NCBI RefSeq assembly: GCF_001905825.1
Contig: NZ_LIVV01000002.1
Span: 562,441 to 626,440, forward strand
Origin: Streptomyces sp. CB02009
GTDB taxonomy: Bacteria > Actinomycetota > Actinomycetes > Streptomycetales > Streptomycetaceae
Direction: 5' to 3'
DNA length: 64,000 nucleotides
Below the pieces are notes generated by a model. That model searched no databases. It was given only the letters and a program-made list of their open reading frames with translations, and was not told the DNA's origin. The translations under genes were made by a program, and so were the position numbers. Numbering within the stretch: position 1 is the first letter of the stretch; every line of letters starts with the position of its first letter. Below, in pieces: positions 35,208 to 44,070 of the stretch.

Positions 35208-36131
35208 TCAGCGGGCCCCGGCCTCCACCTGCGCGCGCAGGGCGACGGAGAGATGGTGGTGGAGCGCGCCGAGCACCGGCTCGCCCGGGGCGAACAAGCC
35301 GGTCGCGAGCTTCCAGTACCGGGTGATCACGGGCCCCTCGCTCCGGGCGAGCAGCGGGAGCAGCCCGCGCCGGAAGCCGGGGGAGTCCACCGTCCCCCGT
35401 GCGTGGGCGTACGCGCCGACGAAGCAGTCCAGCGCGGTGCCCTCCCGCAGCGCCCGCCCCGCCGCCAGCTCCGTGGATGCCAAGGCGTACGCCTCCGCCA
35501 GACCCTCGTACAGCACGGCCGGCCGGTACTCCCCGGCCGGCAGCGGCGGCGCCGGCCGCGCCCCGGGCAGGTGGACACGCGGATCGGACACCAGCGCGTG
35601 CAGCCGGGCGAAGTCGAGCACCTGCCCCGGGCACGGCTCCGCAGGAATCCCCGGCACCACCGCGTCGACCACCGAGGACACCACCCGCGCCGGCAGCCGT
35701 ACGGGCAGGATCCGGCGCCAGAACCGGGCCAGGGCCGCCGTGTCGGGCGGCACGGACACCGCACCGATCAGCCGCAGCCGCTCCGCCCGCTCCCCGGGCG
35801 GGCCGTCCCGCAGCAGTCGCAGCGAGGCCTCGCGCCAGCGCAGCGCTGCCAGTTGTGACCCCAGCTCCCGCAACCGCCGCGCGACGACCTCCTCCAGGGC
35901 CTCGTCACGGGCGAGGACCCGCTCGACCTCCGGGAGGGGCAGATCGAGGCCGCGCAGGGACCGGATCAGCAGGAGCCGGTCGAGCGCCCCCGCCCCGTAC
36001 CGGCGATGCCCGCCCGAGCTGCGCCCCGCCTCGGGCAGCAGGCCCCGCTCGGAGTAGTACCGCACGGTCTTCACGCTGACACCGGCCCGCCGGGCGAGCT
36101 CGCCGATGCTCCACGACTCCTCGGACACCAT
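35208..36131 (-). CDS. MerR family transcriptional regulator
   Basis: 307 residues. The N-terminal MerR helix-turn-helix (SIGELARRAGVSVKTVRYYSERGLLP, 8-33) is followed by the wing HRRYGAGALDRL and a long effector domain of about 200 residues. No cysteine cluster typical of metal sensors is seen. It is divergent from the two-domain hydrolase gene, whose promoter has a 19-bp spacer with a dyad, the classic MerR target. It probably activates that gene on binding an organic ligand, as TipA/BmrR-type proteins do. Confidence 0.85.
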   Translation of the reverse strand: MVSEESWSIGELARRAGVSVKTVRYYSERGLLPEAGRSSGGHRRYGAGALDRLLLIRSLRGLDLPLPEVERVLARDEALEEVVARRLRELGSQLAALRWREASLRLLRDGPPGERAERLRLIGAVSVPPDTAALARFWRRILPVRLPARVVSSVVDAVVPGIPAEPCPGQVLDFARLHALVSDPRVHLPGARPAPPLPAGEYRPAVLYEGLAEAYALASTELAAGRALREGTALDCFVGAYAHARGTVDSPGFRRGLLPLLARSEGPVITRYWKLATGLFAPGEPVLGALHHHLSVALRAQVEAGAR

Positions 36132-36181
36132 GACCTCAGTGTGGGGTACGGCCCCTCCTCGGAGCCCCGCTCCCCGGCTCC

Positions 36182-36212
36182 TTGAATCTCCCCCTGGGGG
36201 AGCTCCTAGCGT
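36182..36212 (+). promoter_or_regulatory. MerR-type promoter with 19-bp spacer
   Basis: -35 TTGAAT (36182-36187) and -10 TAGCGT (36207-36212) are 19 bp apart instead of 17. The spacer holds the dyad CTCCCCCTGGGGGAG (36188-36202). MerR activators work by untwisting such over-long spacers. Confidence 0.75.
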
Positions 36213-36250
36213 GCCGGCGAGGCATCCCCGAGAGCCGCGAGGAGACGAAC

Positions 36251-37900
36251 ATGACCGTGTACGTGCTGGTGTCCGGCCCCTTCACCGGTGGCTGGGTCTG
36301 GGAGGAGACCGCGTCCCTGCTCCGGGCGGCGGGCTCGGAGGCGTACCCCGTGACCCTGCCGGGCATCGGCGGCCGGCGGAGCGCCGGCGGAACGGCCGTC
36401 GACCTGGAGACCCACATCGAGCACCTGGTGCGGCTGATCGACGGCCTCCGGACGCCCCGGGTCGTGCTCGTCGGACACGGCTACGGGCTCCACCCCGTGG
36501 TCGGCGCCGCCGATCGGCGTCCCGAGCGCGTCGCCCGGATCGTCTCCCTGGACACCGCCCTGCCCGAGGACGGCGAGGCGGCCGCGCGTTCCGTGCCCGA
36601 CCCCGAGGCACGGGCACGACTGGCGAACGGGGACGGGGGCGGGGACGGGGACGGGGGCGACGGGGCTCGCACGGGCGGGGCCGGCCCCGGTGGTCCCGGG
36701 AGCGGTGCTGCCGGGCCCGGTGTGGCCGGGCCCGGGGCGGACCACGGCTGGCTCGCGCCGCCGGAGCCGGGCGCCTGGTCCCGGTGGGGCAGCACCGAGG
36801 GAGTCCCGGCCGAGGCGCTCGAACGGCTCGACCGCCTCGCCGCACCGCAGCCGGTGCGCACGCTCACCCAGCCGCTCCGGCTGGCCGGCGCGGCCGCAGG
36901 GCTGCCGACCACAGGGGTGCTGTGCACCGCCAACGGCTCCAGCGTCGAGGCGGTCCAGATGCTGGTGGACTCGGGGCCGCCCCGGTTCCGGGCCCTCGCC
37001 GACGACCGGATCCGGTTCGTCGACCTCGGCACCGGTCACTGGCCGATGCTCTCCGCGCCCGGGGAACTGGCCGAGGTGCTGCGCGGGGCGGCGGCGGGGG
37101 AGGGACACCGGGTGACCGCGTCCGGGCGGACGCACGAGCGGCCGACGCACCTGCTGCCCTTCCTCCTCGACGTGCCCGAGGTGCCGCGCGAGCGGCGGGG
37201 ACGGATCGACCTCCACCTGCCGTGCGGACCCGGGGCGCCGGCCGGGGGCGCGCCGCGCCGTCCCGACGCTGAGCGGCCCCGGCCGGCCGTCGTCTTCGTC
37301 CACGGCGGCCCGGTCGCCCCCGATCAGCGGCCCACCCCGCGCGACACCCCGTTCCTGCTCGGGTACGCCCGCTACGCGGCGAGCCTCGGGGCGATCGGCG
37401 TGACCCTGGACCACCGGCTGCACGGACTCGCCGACTTCGCCCTCGCGGCCGAGGACCTCGCCGAAGCCGTCGCGCTGGTCCGCGCCGACCCGCGCGTCGA
37501 CGCGGACCGGATCGCGCTCTGGTTCTTCTCCGCGGGCGGGCTCCTCGCGGCGGACTGGCTGGCCGCGCCCCCGCCGTGGCTGCGCTGCCTGGCGGCGAGC
37601 TATCCGGCCCTGGCACCGCTTCCCGGCTGGGGCGCCGTGGAGTCCCGTTTCCGGCCCGCCGACGTCGTGGGTACGGCGGGCGGCCCGGCGATCGTCCTGA
37701 CCCGGGCCGGACGGGAGCACCCGGCCTTCGCGGCGACGGTCGAGGAGTTCCTGACCGCCGCCGGGCGGAACGGTGCGGAGGTCGAGACTGTCGACGTCCC
37801 GCACGGCCGCCACAGCTTCGAACTCCTCGACCACACGGAGGAGTCGCGCGCGTGCGTGGAGCGGGCGATGCGCTCCGTGCTCGGCCACCTGCGGGACTGA
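36251..37900 (+). CDS. tandem alpha/beta hydrolase; N-terminal domain lacks the nucleophile serine
   Basis: 549 residues with two alpha/beta-hydrolase domains. The first (1-285) is of the EstC/salicylate-esterase-like class. It has GHGYG at 75-79 where GxSxG is expected, so the nucleophile is Gly77, although the His (GTGHWP, 263) remains. A Gly-rich linker (127-164) interrupts it. The second (about 305-549) has an HGG oxyanion loop, Ser427 (FFSAGG) and His521 (GRHSF), thus a plausible active site. RBS GAGGAGAC, ATG 36251. Driven by the MerR-type promoter. Substrate unknown. Confidence 0.78.
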   Translation: MTVYVLVSGPFTGGWVWEETASLLRAAGSEAYPVTLPGIGGRRSAGGTAVDLETHIEHLVRLIDGLRTPRVVLVGHGYGLHPVVGAADRRPERVARIVSLDTALPEDGEAAARSVPDPEARARLANGDGGGDGDGGDGARTGGAGPGGPGSGAAGPGVAGPGADHGWLAPPEPGAWSRWGSTEGVPAEALERLDRLAAPQPVRTLTQPLRLAGAAAGLPTTGVLCTANGSSVEAVQMLVDSGPPRFRALADDRIRFVDLGTGHWPMLSAPGELAEVLRGAAAGEGHRVTASGRTHERPTHLLPFLLDVPEVPRERRGRIDLHLPCGPGAPAGGAPRRPDAERPRPAVVFVHGGPVAPDQRPTPRDTPFLLGYARYAASLGAIGVTLDHRLHGLADFALAAEDLAEAVALVRADPRVDADRIALWFFSAGGLLAADWLAAPPPWLRCLAASYPALAPLPGWGAVESRFRPADVVGTAGGPAIVLTRAGREHPAFAATVEEFLTAAGRNGAEVETVDVPHGRHSFELLDHTEESRACVERAMRSVLGHLRD

Positions 37901-37925
37901 CCGGCCGCGGGGCCGGGGGCGGGGC

Positions 37926-37945
37926 CGGGGCCGGGCACGGCCCCG
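37926..37945. terminator. terminator hairpin between convergent genes
   Basis: CGGGGCCG (37926-37933), loop GGCA, CGGCCCCG (37938-37945). Confidence 0.6.
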
Positions 37946-37946
37946 C

Positions 37947-39581
37947 TCAGCGCGCGTGCACGAGACGGCCGCCCACGTACGTGCGCTCCACCCGGGCCGC
38001 GGCGATCTCCTCCGGCGGCCCGGTCAGGATGTCGCGGTCGAGGACCACGAGGTCGGCGAGGTTCCCGGGGCGCAGTGTGCCCGCGTCGTCGTGGCCGTTC
38101 ACATGGGCGGAGCCGGCCGTGTAGGCGGCGAGGGCCGTGGACGGATCGAGGCGCTGCTCCGGGAGGAAGACCCGCTCGTCGGCGGTGCCGGGCTCCCGGC
38201 GGTTGACGGCGACGTGGATGCCCGCGAGCGGATCGGGGCTGCTCACCGGCCAGTCGCTGCCCGCGACGAGGGTGGCTCCGGCCCGCGCCAGATCGCCGAA
38301 CGGGTACTGCCAGGCGCTGCGTTCGGGACCCAGGAACGGGATGGTGAGCTCGTCCATCTGGGGCTCGTGGGCCGCCCAGAGCGGCTGGACGTTCGCGAGG
38401 GCGCCCAGCGCGGCGAAGCGGGGGAGGTCGTCCGGATGGACGACCTGGAGATGGGCGAGGTGGTGCCGGTTGCCGCGCCGCCCGTTGGCGGCGACCGCGG
38501 CCTCCACGGCGTCGAGGGCCTCGCGGACGGCCCGGTCGCCGAGGGCGTGGAAGTGGACCTGGAAGTCGAGGGCGTCGAGCTCCGCCACGTACCGCCGCAG
38601 CGCCCCGGGGTCGACGAAACTGAGCCCGCTGTTGGCGGTGGCGCAGCCGCAGCCGTCCAGGTAGGGGGAGGTCATGGCGGCGGTGAAGTTCTCCGCGATC
38701 CCGTCCTGCATGATCTTCACCGAGGTCGCCCGGAAACGGCCGTGGCTCAACTTCTCGCGCAGCGCCACCAGTTCGGCGATCTGTTCCGACCCGCGCTGCC
38801 GGTCCCACCAGAGCGCCCCGGTCACCCGGGCGGTGAGCGAGCCGTCGCGGGCGGCGGTCGCGTAGGCGTCTGAAGGGTCGGCCCGGCCGCTGAACGCGCC
38901 CAGGAGCGCGTCCTGCCAGCCGGTGATGCCGAGGGAGTGCAGCAGCTTCTGGGCGCGCAGGAGCCCCGCGAGGCGGTCCGCCGGTGTGCTCGGCGGTACG
39001 AGGCGCGAGACCAGCGCCGTGGCGCCCTCCTGGAGCATGCCGCTCGGCGTGCCGTCCGGCCCGCGCTCGATGCGGCCGTCGGCGGGGTCCAGGGTGTCGG
39101 CGGTGATCCCGGCGAGTTCGAGGGCCCTCGTGTTGGCCCAGGCGCCGTGGTGGTCCCGGTTGGCCAGCAGTACCGGCCGGTCAGGGACGACCGAGTCGAG
39201 CAGCTCACGGGTGGGCAGCCCGCCCGCGAAGCTCTCCATCGACCAGCCGCCGCCGGTGATCCACTCCTCGTCCGGGTGCGCGTCGGCGTACGCCCGGACC
39301 CGGCCGAGGTACTCCGGGACGCCGACCGTGCCCGTCAGATCGCACTCGGCCAGTTCCGAGCCCCCGAACACCGCGTGGACATGGGCGTCCTGGAACCCCG
39401 GGATCAGCAGCTTCCCCGCCAGGTCGACGACCTCGGTCCGGGGGCCGACGAGCTCCCGCACCTCGTCGTGGCCGACCGCGACGACGCGGTCGCCGACGAC
39501 CGCGAGCGAGCTCGCCCGGGTGCGGGCCGGGTCGACCGTGAAGACGGGTCCGCCGGTGAAGACCAGATCGGCCGAGGTCAT
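37947..39581 (-). CDS. YtcJ-like amidohydrolase (family 3)
   Basis: 544 residues. The metal-binding HxH is in GFQDAHVHAVFGG (about residues 62-74). Later conserved parts are VKIMQDGIAENFTAAM, HFHALGDRAVREALDAV and VAGSDWPVSSPDPLAGI. YtcJ proteins hydrolyse amide or formamide bonds of small molecules, but most substrates are unknown. ATG 39581 with AGGAG. Divergent from a TetR gene across a gap with a GTCAA-N5-TTGAC palindrome, so the TetR protein probably controls it. Confidence 0.87.
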   Translation of the reverse strand: MTSADLVFTGGPVFTVDPARTRASSLAVVGDRVVAVGHDEVRELVGPRTEVVDLAGKLLIPGFQDAHVHAVFGGSELAECDLTGTVGVPEYLGRVRAYADAHPDEEWITGGGWSMESFAGGLPTRELLDSVVPDRPVLLANRDHHGAWANTRALELAGITADTLDPADGRIERGPDGTPSGMLQEGATALVSRLVPPSTPADRLAGLLRAQKLLHSLGITGWQDALLGAFSGRADPSDAYATAARDGSLTARVTGALWWDRQRGSEQIAELVALREKLSHGRFRATSVKIMQDGIAENFTAAMTSPYLDGCGCATANSGLSFVDPGALRRYVAELDALDFQVHFHALGDRAVREALDAVEAAVAANGRRGNRHHLAHLQVVHPDDLPRFAALGALANVQPLWAAHEPQMDELTIPFLGPERSAWQYPFGDLARAGATLVAGSDWPVSSPDPLAGIHVAVNRREPGTADERVFLPEQRLDPSTALAAYTAGSAHVNGHDDAGTLRPGNLADLVVLDRDILTGPPEEIAAARVERTYVGGRLVHAR

Positions 39582-39639
39582 GGGGTGCTCCTGGGGAGGT
39601 GCGACGACGGGTGCCGGCCCCATGCAATCCGCACCGCCG

Positions 39640-39663
39640 TATACACGTCAATGCTGTTGACAT
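39640..39663. promoter_or_regulatory. TetR-type operator in the amidohydrolase/TetR gap
   Basis: GTCAA (39647-39651) and TTGAC (39657-39661) form an inverted repeat with a 5-bp spacer, next to TATACA (39640-39645). The latter could be a -10 element for the TetR gene or, on the other strand, the amidohydrolase gene. Confidence 0.5.
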
Positions 39664-39674
39664 AAGGTCCGGGC

Positions 39675-40379
39675 ATGGTCGAACGCGTGGTCCCCGAAGG
39701 CGGCAGACGGCGCCGCCGCCCCACCAAGCAGGGTGCCGTCCTCTCGGAGCGCCTCATCGTGGAGACCGCCCTGCGGCTGGTCGAGCAGCACGGCGCGGCG
39801 GCGCTCTCCGTGCGGCGGCTCGGTGCCGCGCTCGGCGCCGATCCCACGGCCCTCTACCGCTACTTCCGCAACACGGACGCCCTGCTCCTCGCCCTCGCCG
39901 ACGAGCTCATCGGCCGGGCCCAGGAGGGCTGGACGGCCACCGGCGACTGGCGGGCGGACCTCCGCGCGATCGGGCTCCGCCTCCACGCCCGCTACCAGTC
40001 CCATCCGCAGGCCGCGCTCCTCGCGGCGCACCGGACCACGGGGCGCACCCACGAGACCCGGGTGGTCGAGGGAATCCTCGGAGTGCTGCGTACGGCCGGC
40101 TTCCCGGACGGCCTCGCGGTCCGGATCTACCACGCCTTCGTCGACCAGGCCCTCGCCTTCGCCGCCCAGGACGCGGCGGCACTCGCCCTGCCGTCCACCG
40201 CGCGGGAGGCGGAGGCGGAGGTCTGGCACGCGGTCTACGGGAGACTGCCGCCGGACACCCATCCGCACGTGGGGGCCGCGTTCCCCCTGCTGGCCGCCGA
40301 CATGCGCGACAGCGGCTACCCCTTCGCGCTGGAACTCCTCCTCGCCGGGGCGGCGGCGCTCCACCCCCGCGCGGAGTGA
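39675..40379 (+). CDS. TetR family transcriptional regulator
   Basis: 234 residues. The helix-turn-helix (ALSVRRLGAALGADPTALYRYFRNTDAL, about 42-69) follows a basic leader (GGRRRRRPTKQG). The C-terminal half fits the TetR_C all-helical ligand domain. The ADPTALYRYFRN recognition helix is of the TetR/ActII class. Divergent from the YtcJ-like amidohydrolase, its likely target. TAAGGT at about 8 nt from ATG 39675. Confidence 0.85.
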   Translation: MVERVVPEGGRRRRRPTKQGAVLSERLIVETALRLVEQHGAAALSVRRLGAALGADPTALYRYFRNTDALLLALADELIGRAQEGWTATGDWRADLRAIGLRLHARYQSHPQAALLAAHRTTGRTHETRVVEGILGVLRTAGFPDGLAVRIYHAFVDQALAFAAQDAAALALPSTAREAEAEVWHAVYGRLPPDTHPHVGAAFPLLAADMRDSGYPFALELLLAGAAALHPRAE

Positions 40380-40451
40380 GCCCGGGCCGGGCCCGGGGCG
40401 GGAGCCTGGCGTCGGGCCCCCGCACCGGAACCGGCGTGCGGCCCGGCGAAA

Positions 40452-40494
40452 ATAGTAGCCATGTACATAGTAGCCATGTACGGTATCTGGCGTG
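40452..40494 (+). promoter_or_regulatory. operator/promoter of the MarR pair, probably leaderless
   Basis: ATAGTAGCCATGTAC occurs twice in tandem (40452-40466, 40467-40481), which also creates GTACAT-N7-ATGTAC (40463-40481), a MarR-like inverted repeat. TACGGT (40479-40484) can act as -10; GTG 40492 lies 7 nt later with no Shine-Dalgarno, which suggests a leaderless mRNA and an operator over the promoter. Confidence 0.5.
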
Positions 40495-40974
40495 AGTTCA
40501 GCAACCAACGGCGCCTCGCCGGGATTTCTCGTCTGGCGCCTGTCGATGAAGTGGCGCGTGGCCGTCGACCGGGCGGTCGCACCGCTTGGCCTGACCCACG
40601 CCCAGTACGTGGTGATGGCGTCGCTGTACGGCATGTCGCGCTCCGGGCCGCGGCCCAGCCAGCGCGAACTCGCCGACCGGACGGGCATGGAGCCGCTCTA
40701 CGTCTCCAAGCTCGTCCGCGCCCTGGAGGCGTCCGGGTTCGTGGATCGCACCCGCGACCCGAAGGACCCGCGCGCCATGCGGCTGTCGCTCACCGAGCAG
40801 GGGCTCGACGTCACGCGCCGGGCGGTCACGGTCGTCCAGGGCCTCCTGGACCAGTTGCTCGCGCCGCTCGGAGGCCGCACCGGCTCACGTACCCGGGAGT
40901 TCACCCACGAGCTGGCGACCCTGCTCGACGTACCGCTCGATCCGCACACCGAGACCGACGAGGAGCCCTCATGA
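40492..40974 (+). CDS. MarR family transcriptional regulator
   Basis: 160 residues. Winged helix about 48-105: PSQRELADRTGMEPLYVSKLVRALEASGFVDRTRDPKDPRAMRLSLTEQG is the MarR recognition helix plus wing. GTG start, likely leaderless. It is translationally coupled (ATGA) to a second MarR-like gene, an uncommon arrangement that could give a heterodimer or two-layer control. No transporter or enzyme gene follows in the same operon. Confidence 0.83.
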   Translation: MSSATNGASPGFLVWRLSMKWRVAVDRAVAPLGLTHAQYVVMASLYGMSRSGPRPSQRELADRTGMEPLYVSKLVRALEASGFVDRTRDPKDPRAMRLSLTEQGLDVTRRAVTVVQGLLDQLLAPLGGRTGSRTREFTHELATLLDVPLDPHTETDEEPS

Positions 40975-41420
40975 CCACCACCGCACCCCGCGCCGACGGC
41001 CGGGTCGTGGCCCTGGCACACCACGCGGCGCGAGCCCGCCTGGAGAGCGTCCTGACCCGCCACGGCATCACCTTCCACCAGAGCGTGACCCTCCGGGCCG
41101 TCGTGGCCGCGGGCGGGTCCGCCGGCCGCGACGCGCTCGTCGACGACGTCGTCGCGTCCCTGAAGACCGAGGCGTCCGTCGTGTCCGGCGTGATCGGGGA
41201 GCTGACGTCCACGAAGCTGCTGGAGGCGGACCCGGCGGACCCGAAGCGCGTACGACTCACCGACGGTGGACGGGAGTTGTACGAGGCGACCTCGGCCGAG
41301 TCCGCCGAGGTCACCGCCCGGCTGTACGCCGGCCTCACGGACGAGGAGCTGGAGGTGACGGGCCGCGTGCTGACCCTGATCACCGAGCGCGCCAACGCCG
41401 AACTGGCCGCCGACGCCTGA
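40971..41420 (+). CDS. second MarR-like winged-helix regulator
   Basis: 149 residues. The fold is MarR-like (HGITFHQSVTLRAVVAAGG, DDVVASLKTEASVVSGVIGELTSTKLLEADPADPKRVRLTDGG) but more divergent than the first. ATG 40971 overlaps the stop of the first regulator. The two together form an operon of regulators only. It may bind the first protein, DNA, or both. Confidence 0.75.
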   Translation: MTTTAPRADGRVVALAHHAARARLESVLTRHGITFHQSVTLRAVVAAGGSAGRDALVDDVVASLKTEASVVSGVIGELTSTKLLEADPADPKRVRLTDGGRELYEATSAESAEVTARLYAGLTDEELEVTGRVLTLITERANAELAADA

Positions 41421-41501
41421 GACTTCGGGGCTGCGCGGCGCGGCCTGTGCGGCGGCGGCGCATGCTCCGCGCGGTCAGGTCCACGGCCCACCGGCGGCGC
41501 G

Positions 41502-42839
41502 TCACGGGTGGGAGAAGACGCCCACCATCCGGGTGTCCGGGTTGCTGCTCATCCCGACGATCGCACCCCCGTCGGCGCGGTTGGCGCGCGCGTGCGTGCC
41601 CGCGTATCCCTCGTCGGTGAGGAAGACGCCCAGCGCCGCGATCCAGTCGTGGACGTCGCCGGTCGCGGGGTCGTACACCGGTTCCGGACGCGGTACGACC
41701 CGCTCCTGCGCCACGTAACCGCCGCGTTCGACGGCCACGCGCACCGCCTTGTCCCACTCCGCGTCCGTGCACTCCCAGCCGACGAAGGTGTCCAGGCCGC
41801 CGTACCCGGCGCCCGGCTTGAGGATGAGCCGGTCCCGCCGCTCCCGGCAGAGGTCGACGAGCTCGGCGGGGGCGGTGGCGTGGAGCGTGCGGCTCCACGG
41901 CAGGACCCGGTCGACGAGGGCCCGTTCGCCGGCGTCGAACGCGTCGCGCCGACGCGGGTCGGTGAGCAGCGCGAGGGCGCTCTTGTGCGCGTAGAAGCCG
42001 CTCTCCAGCGAGGTGAACAGGACGGTCCGGCCGGCCCGGTGGGCGCGGAAGAACGGTTCCGCCACATCGGGGCCCGCCGGGTCGTCGAGCAGTTGACTCG
42101 CCGCGAAGTTCCGCAGCACCAGGTCCAGCGGGGTGCCGTCCAGGGTGAGTTTGCCGTCGGCCCGGGCGCGTACCTGGTCGATCTCCCCGATCCGCAGGTC
42201 GATGCCCTGCTCGGCCATCGCCTCGACCGTCGCCCGCATCAGCCTCCCGTACGGGCCGACGCCACCGCGCCCCTCGATCAGCCCGACCACCGGCTCGCCG
42301 CCCCCGGAGAGCGCCGGCGCGGCGCGGTCGCGGAGGACGGCCGCCGTCCGCGCGGCGATGTCCACGTGGTCCAGCCGGTGCTCGCGCGCGAAGGCCGCGA
42401 ACGCGGGCACCCGCAGCAGTCCCCGGTTGAACACGGCCATGTCCAGACCGCCGACCTCGCTGCCGAGGTTGAACTCCAGGAGCTTGAACGCGGTGCCGTC
42501 GTGATAGGCGTCGGCGCGGCCGAACCTGGCCGGGACGCCGGAGCCGCCCCGGCGCAGCAGCGCGGCGAGCGGGGGGTCGATCCCGACCTCCGCCGCGTAC
42601 CGGTCCAGGTCCCCGTCGAAGAGCCGGAGCGGCAGGGACACCAGCAGCTCGAAGAGCCCCTCCAGGTCCCGCGCGAAGGCGGCCGTATCGGAGGCCCGGA
42701 CGAACCAGGGCCGGGGCAGCAGATGCGCGCGCCAGGCCTCCTCGAAGGCCGGCGGCAGTGCGGCCCGCGCCACGGCCTCGGCGAGCCCGCGGTTCCCGCC
42801 CAGGCACTCGTCCACGTAGGTCCGGCTCGGATCGGCCAT
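41502..42839 (-). CDS. ATP-grasp-like protein, unknown substrate
   Basis: 445 residues. LILKPGAGYGGLDTFVG (about 345-361) looks like the ATP-binding lysine and glycine loop of ATP-grasp enzymes, and GTAFKLLEFNLGSEVGG (about 116-132) resembles the substrate loop of glutathionylspermidine-synthase-like members. The C-terminus DVHDWIAALGVFLTDEGYAGTHARANR ends in an Asn/Arg-rich metal-site-like segment. If so, it joins a carboxylate to an amine using ATP. No peptide precursor or partner gene is adjacent. ATG 42839 lacks a strong Shine-Dalgarno. Confidence 0.6.
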   Translation of the reverse strand: MADPSRTYVDECLGGNRGLAEAVARAALPPAFEEAWRAHLLPRPWFVRASDTAAFARDLEGLFELLVSLPLRLFDGDLDRYAAEVGIDPPLAALLRRGGSGVPARFGRADAYHDGTAFKLLEFNLGSEVGGLDMAVFNRGLLRVPAFAAFAREHRLDHVDIAARTAAVLRDRAAPALSGGGEPVVGLIEGRGGVGPYGRLMRATVEAMAEQGIDLRIGEIDQVRARADGKLTLDGTPLDLVLRNFAASQLLDDPAGPDVAEPFFRAHRAGRTVLFTSLESGFYAHKSALALLTDPRRRDAFDAGERALVDRVLPWSRTLHATAPAELVDLCRERRDRLILKPGAGYGGLDTFVGWECTDAEWDKAVRVAVERGGYVAQERVVPRPEPVYDPATGDVHDWIAALGVFLTDEGYAGTHARANRADGGAIVGMSSNPDTRMVGVFSHP

Positions 42840-42842
42840 CGG

Positions 42843-43175
42843 CGTCGCTCGCTTCCCTGGAGGAATCGGGTGCGTGATCGGAGGGGCGAGCAGACTACCG
42901 CGCGGTACAGCGCGTCGGCCCCGCCCGCGTTAGCGGAACGTGAGTGAGACGTGAGTGGCGGGAGGGACAGTGGTGGCGGACCGGGGCGGGCCGTGGGGGC
43001 CTGCCCCGGTCCCCTCCGCACACCGCACCGCGCCGCACCGCCCGCACGGCGTAGCCCCGCACCGCACCGCGCCGCACCGCACCGCGCCGCACCGCACCGC
43101 GCCGCCCCACACCGCGCCGCCCCACACCGCGCCGCCCCGCACCGCGCCGCGTCGGACGGTGCAAGCCGCGTCCGT
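42843..43175. other. intergenic region: promoter of the ATP-grasp gene and minisatellite
   Basis: The first ~215 bp carry no recognisable gene or clear promoter; the rest is the 15-bp minisatellite listed separately. No ORF here has convincing coding character. Confidence 0.5.
43059..43148. repeat. 15-bp minisatellite, six copies
   Basis: Units start at 43059, 43074, 43089, 43104, 43119 and 43134. The first three are GCACCGCACCGCGCC, the next two GCCCCACACCGCGCC and the last GCCCCGCACCGCGCC. A less ordered GCACCGC-rich stretch runs from 43020. It lies between the ATP-grasp and GOLPH3-like genes. Confidence 0.9.
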
Positions 43176-43841
43176 TCAGCTGGTGACCGCCACCACCGTG
43201 GCCGTCGTGACCACGAGCATCGCGGCCTGCATGTCCCTGATCGCCCGGCGCACGCTCTCCGCCGCCCACTCACCGGCCGTGAGCTCCTCCAGACGGGCCG
43301 CGACCTCCTTGCGGGGCAGGTCGGGGAAGGCGAGGCGATGGAGCCGGGCGCCGTGGATCAGGGCGAGGAGTCCCGTGGTGCGGGCGCTGTGGGTCGGGCC
43401 GGTGGTGAGGACCGTCCGCAGCCTGGCCCGCAGCTCGCGTTCGACGGAGCCATCCGCCTCCGGGTAGCGGGCGACCGGGAAGAGACCCATCACCCGCTGC
43501 CGCTCCTCCCGCACGAGGCCGCGCTCGCGGAGGCTCTCGACCGTGGCCTTCACGGCCTTGGACTGGTCCTTCGTCAGCCACTCGGTGACCTTCGGGGCCT
43601 TGCCCTTCTTCGCGCACCACGCGCCGATCTGCCGCAGCCGCTCGTCGAGCAGAGGCACCTCGGTGGGCGTCGGGTCCGTCACCGTCAGCCGCCCCTCGTC
43701 GACCGACAGGCGCCCCGCCAGGACGAGATCGAGCAGGATGCCGCCCGAGACCGCCCACGCGGCGGTCTGCCGCTCCTTCGCGACCCCGGACACGTCGTCC
43801 AGGGACAGCAGCATGATCTCCTCCGCGAGCGTGACCGCCAC
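43176..43841 (-). CDS. GOLPH3/GPP34 family protein
   Basis: 221 residues from GTG 43841. The family pattern is clear: LAEEIMLLSLDDVSG at the start, AWAVSGGILLDLVLAGRL, then a basic helical C-terminal half. Eukaryotic GOLPH3 binds phosphatidylinositol 4-phosphate; bacterial members are soluble proteins of unknown role, often several per Streptomyces genome. The upstream in-frame sequence is Arg-rich and non-conserved, so the start near GGGTACGGGGTG is preferred. Divergent from the LysR gene. Confidence 0.82.
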   Translation of the reverse strand: MAVTLAEEIMLLSLDDVSGVAKERQTAAWAVSGGILLDLVLAGRLSVDEGRLTVTDPTPTEVPLLDERLRQIGAWCAKKGKAPKVTEWLTKDQSKAVKATVESLRERGLVREERQRVMGLFPVARYPEADGSVERELRARLRTVLTTGPTHSARTTGLLALIHGARLHRLAFPDLPRKEVAARLEELTAGEWAAESVRRAIRDMQAAMLVVTTATVVAVTS

Positions 43842-44070
43842 CCCGTACCCCCTGCCTTCCGCATGCGACCTGCCGCATGCGCGCGCGTGCGGCGCCGCGA
43901 AACGGTCGAACGTCCGGGGCACCCTTCGCACCTGAGGACGAGTGCGGCACCGGCACGGTTCCCGCCGACCGGCCACCGCCCGCTGTGACCTGCGTCGTTC
44001 CGTGTACATGGCGGAATTCGGGCGGTGCTTTGGTCTGGACCGCAGCGGGTCGGCGCGTCAAGCTCTCGCT

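Noticed and set aside
43020..43150. CRISPR-like repeat array
   Set aside because: Repeats are head-to-tail with no spacers and no cas genes nearby; it is a minisatellite.
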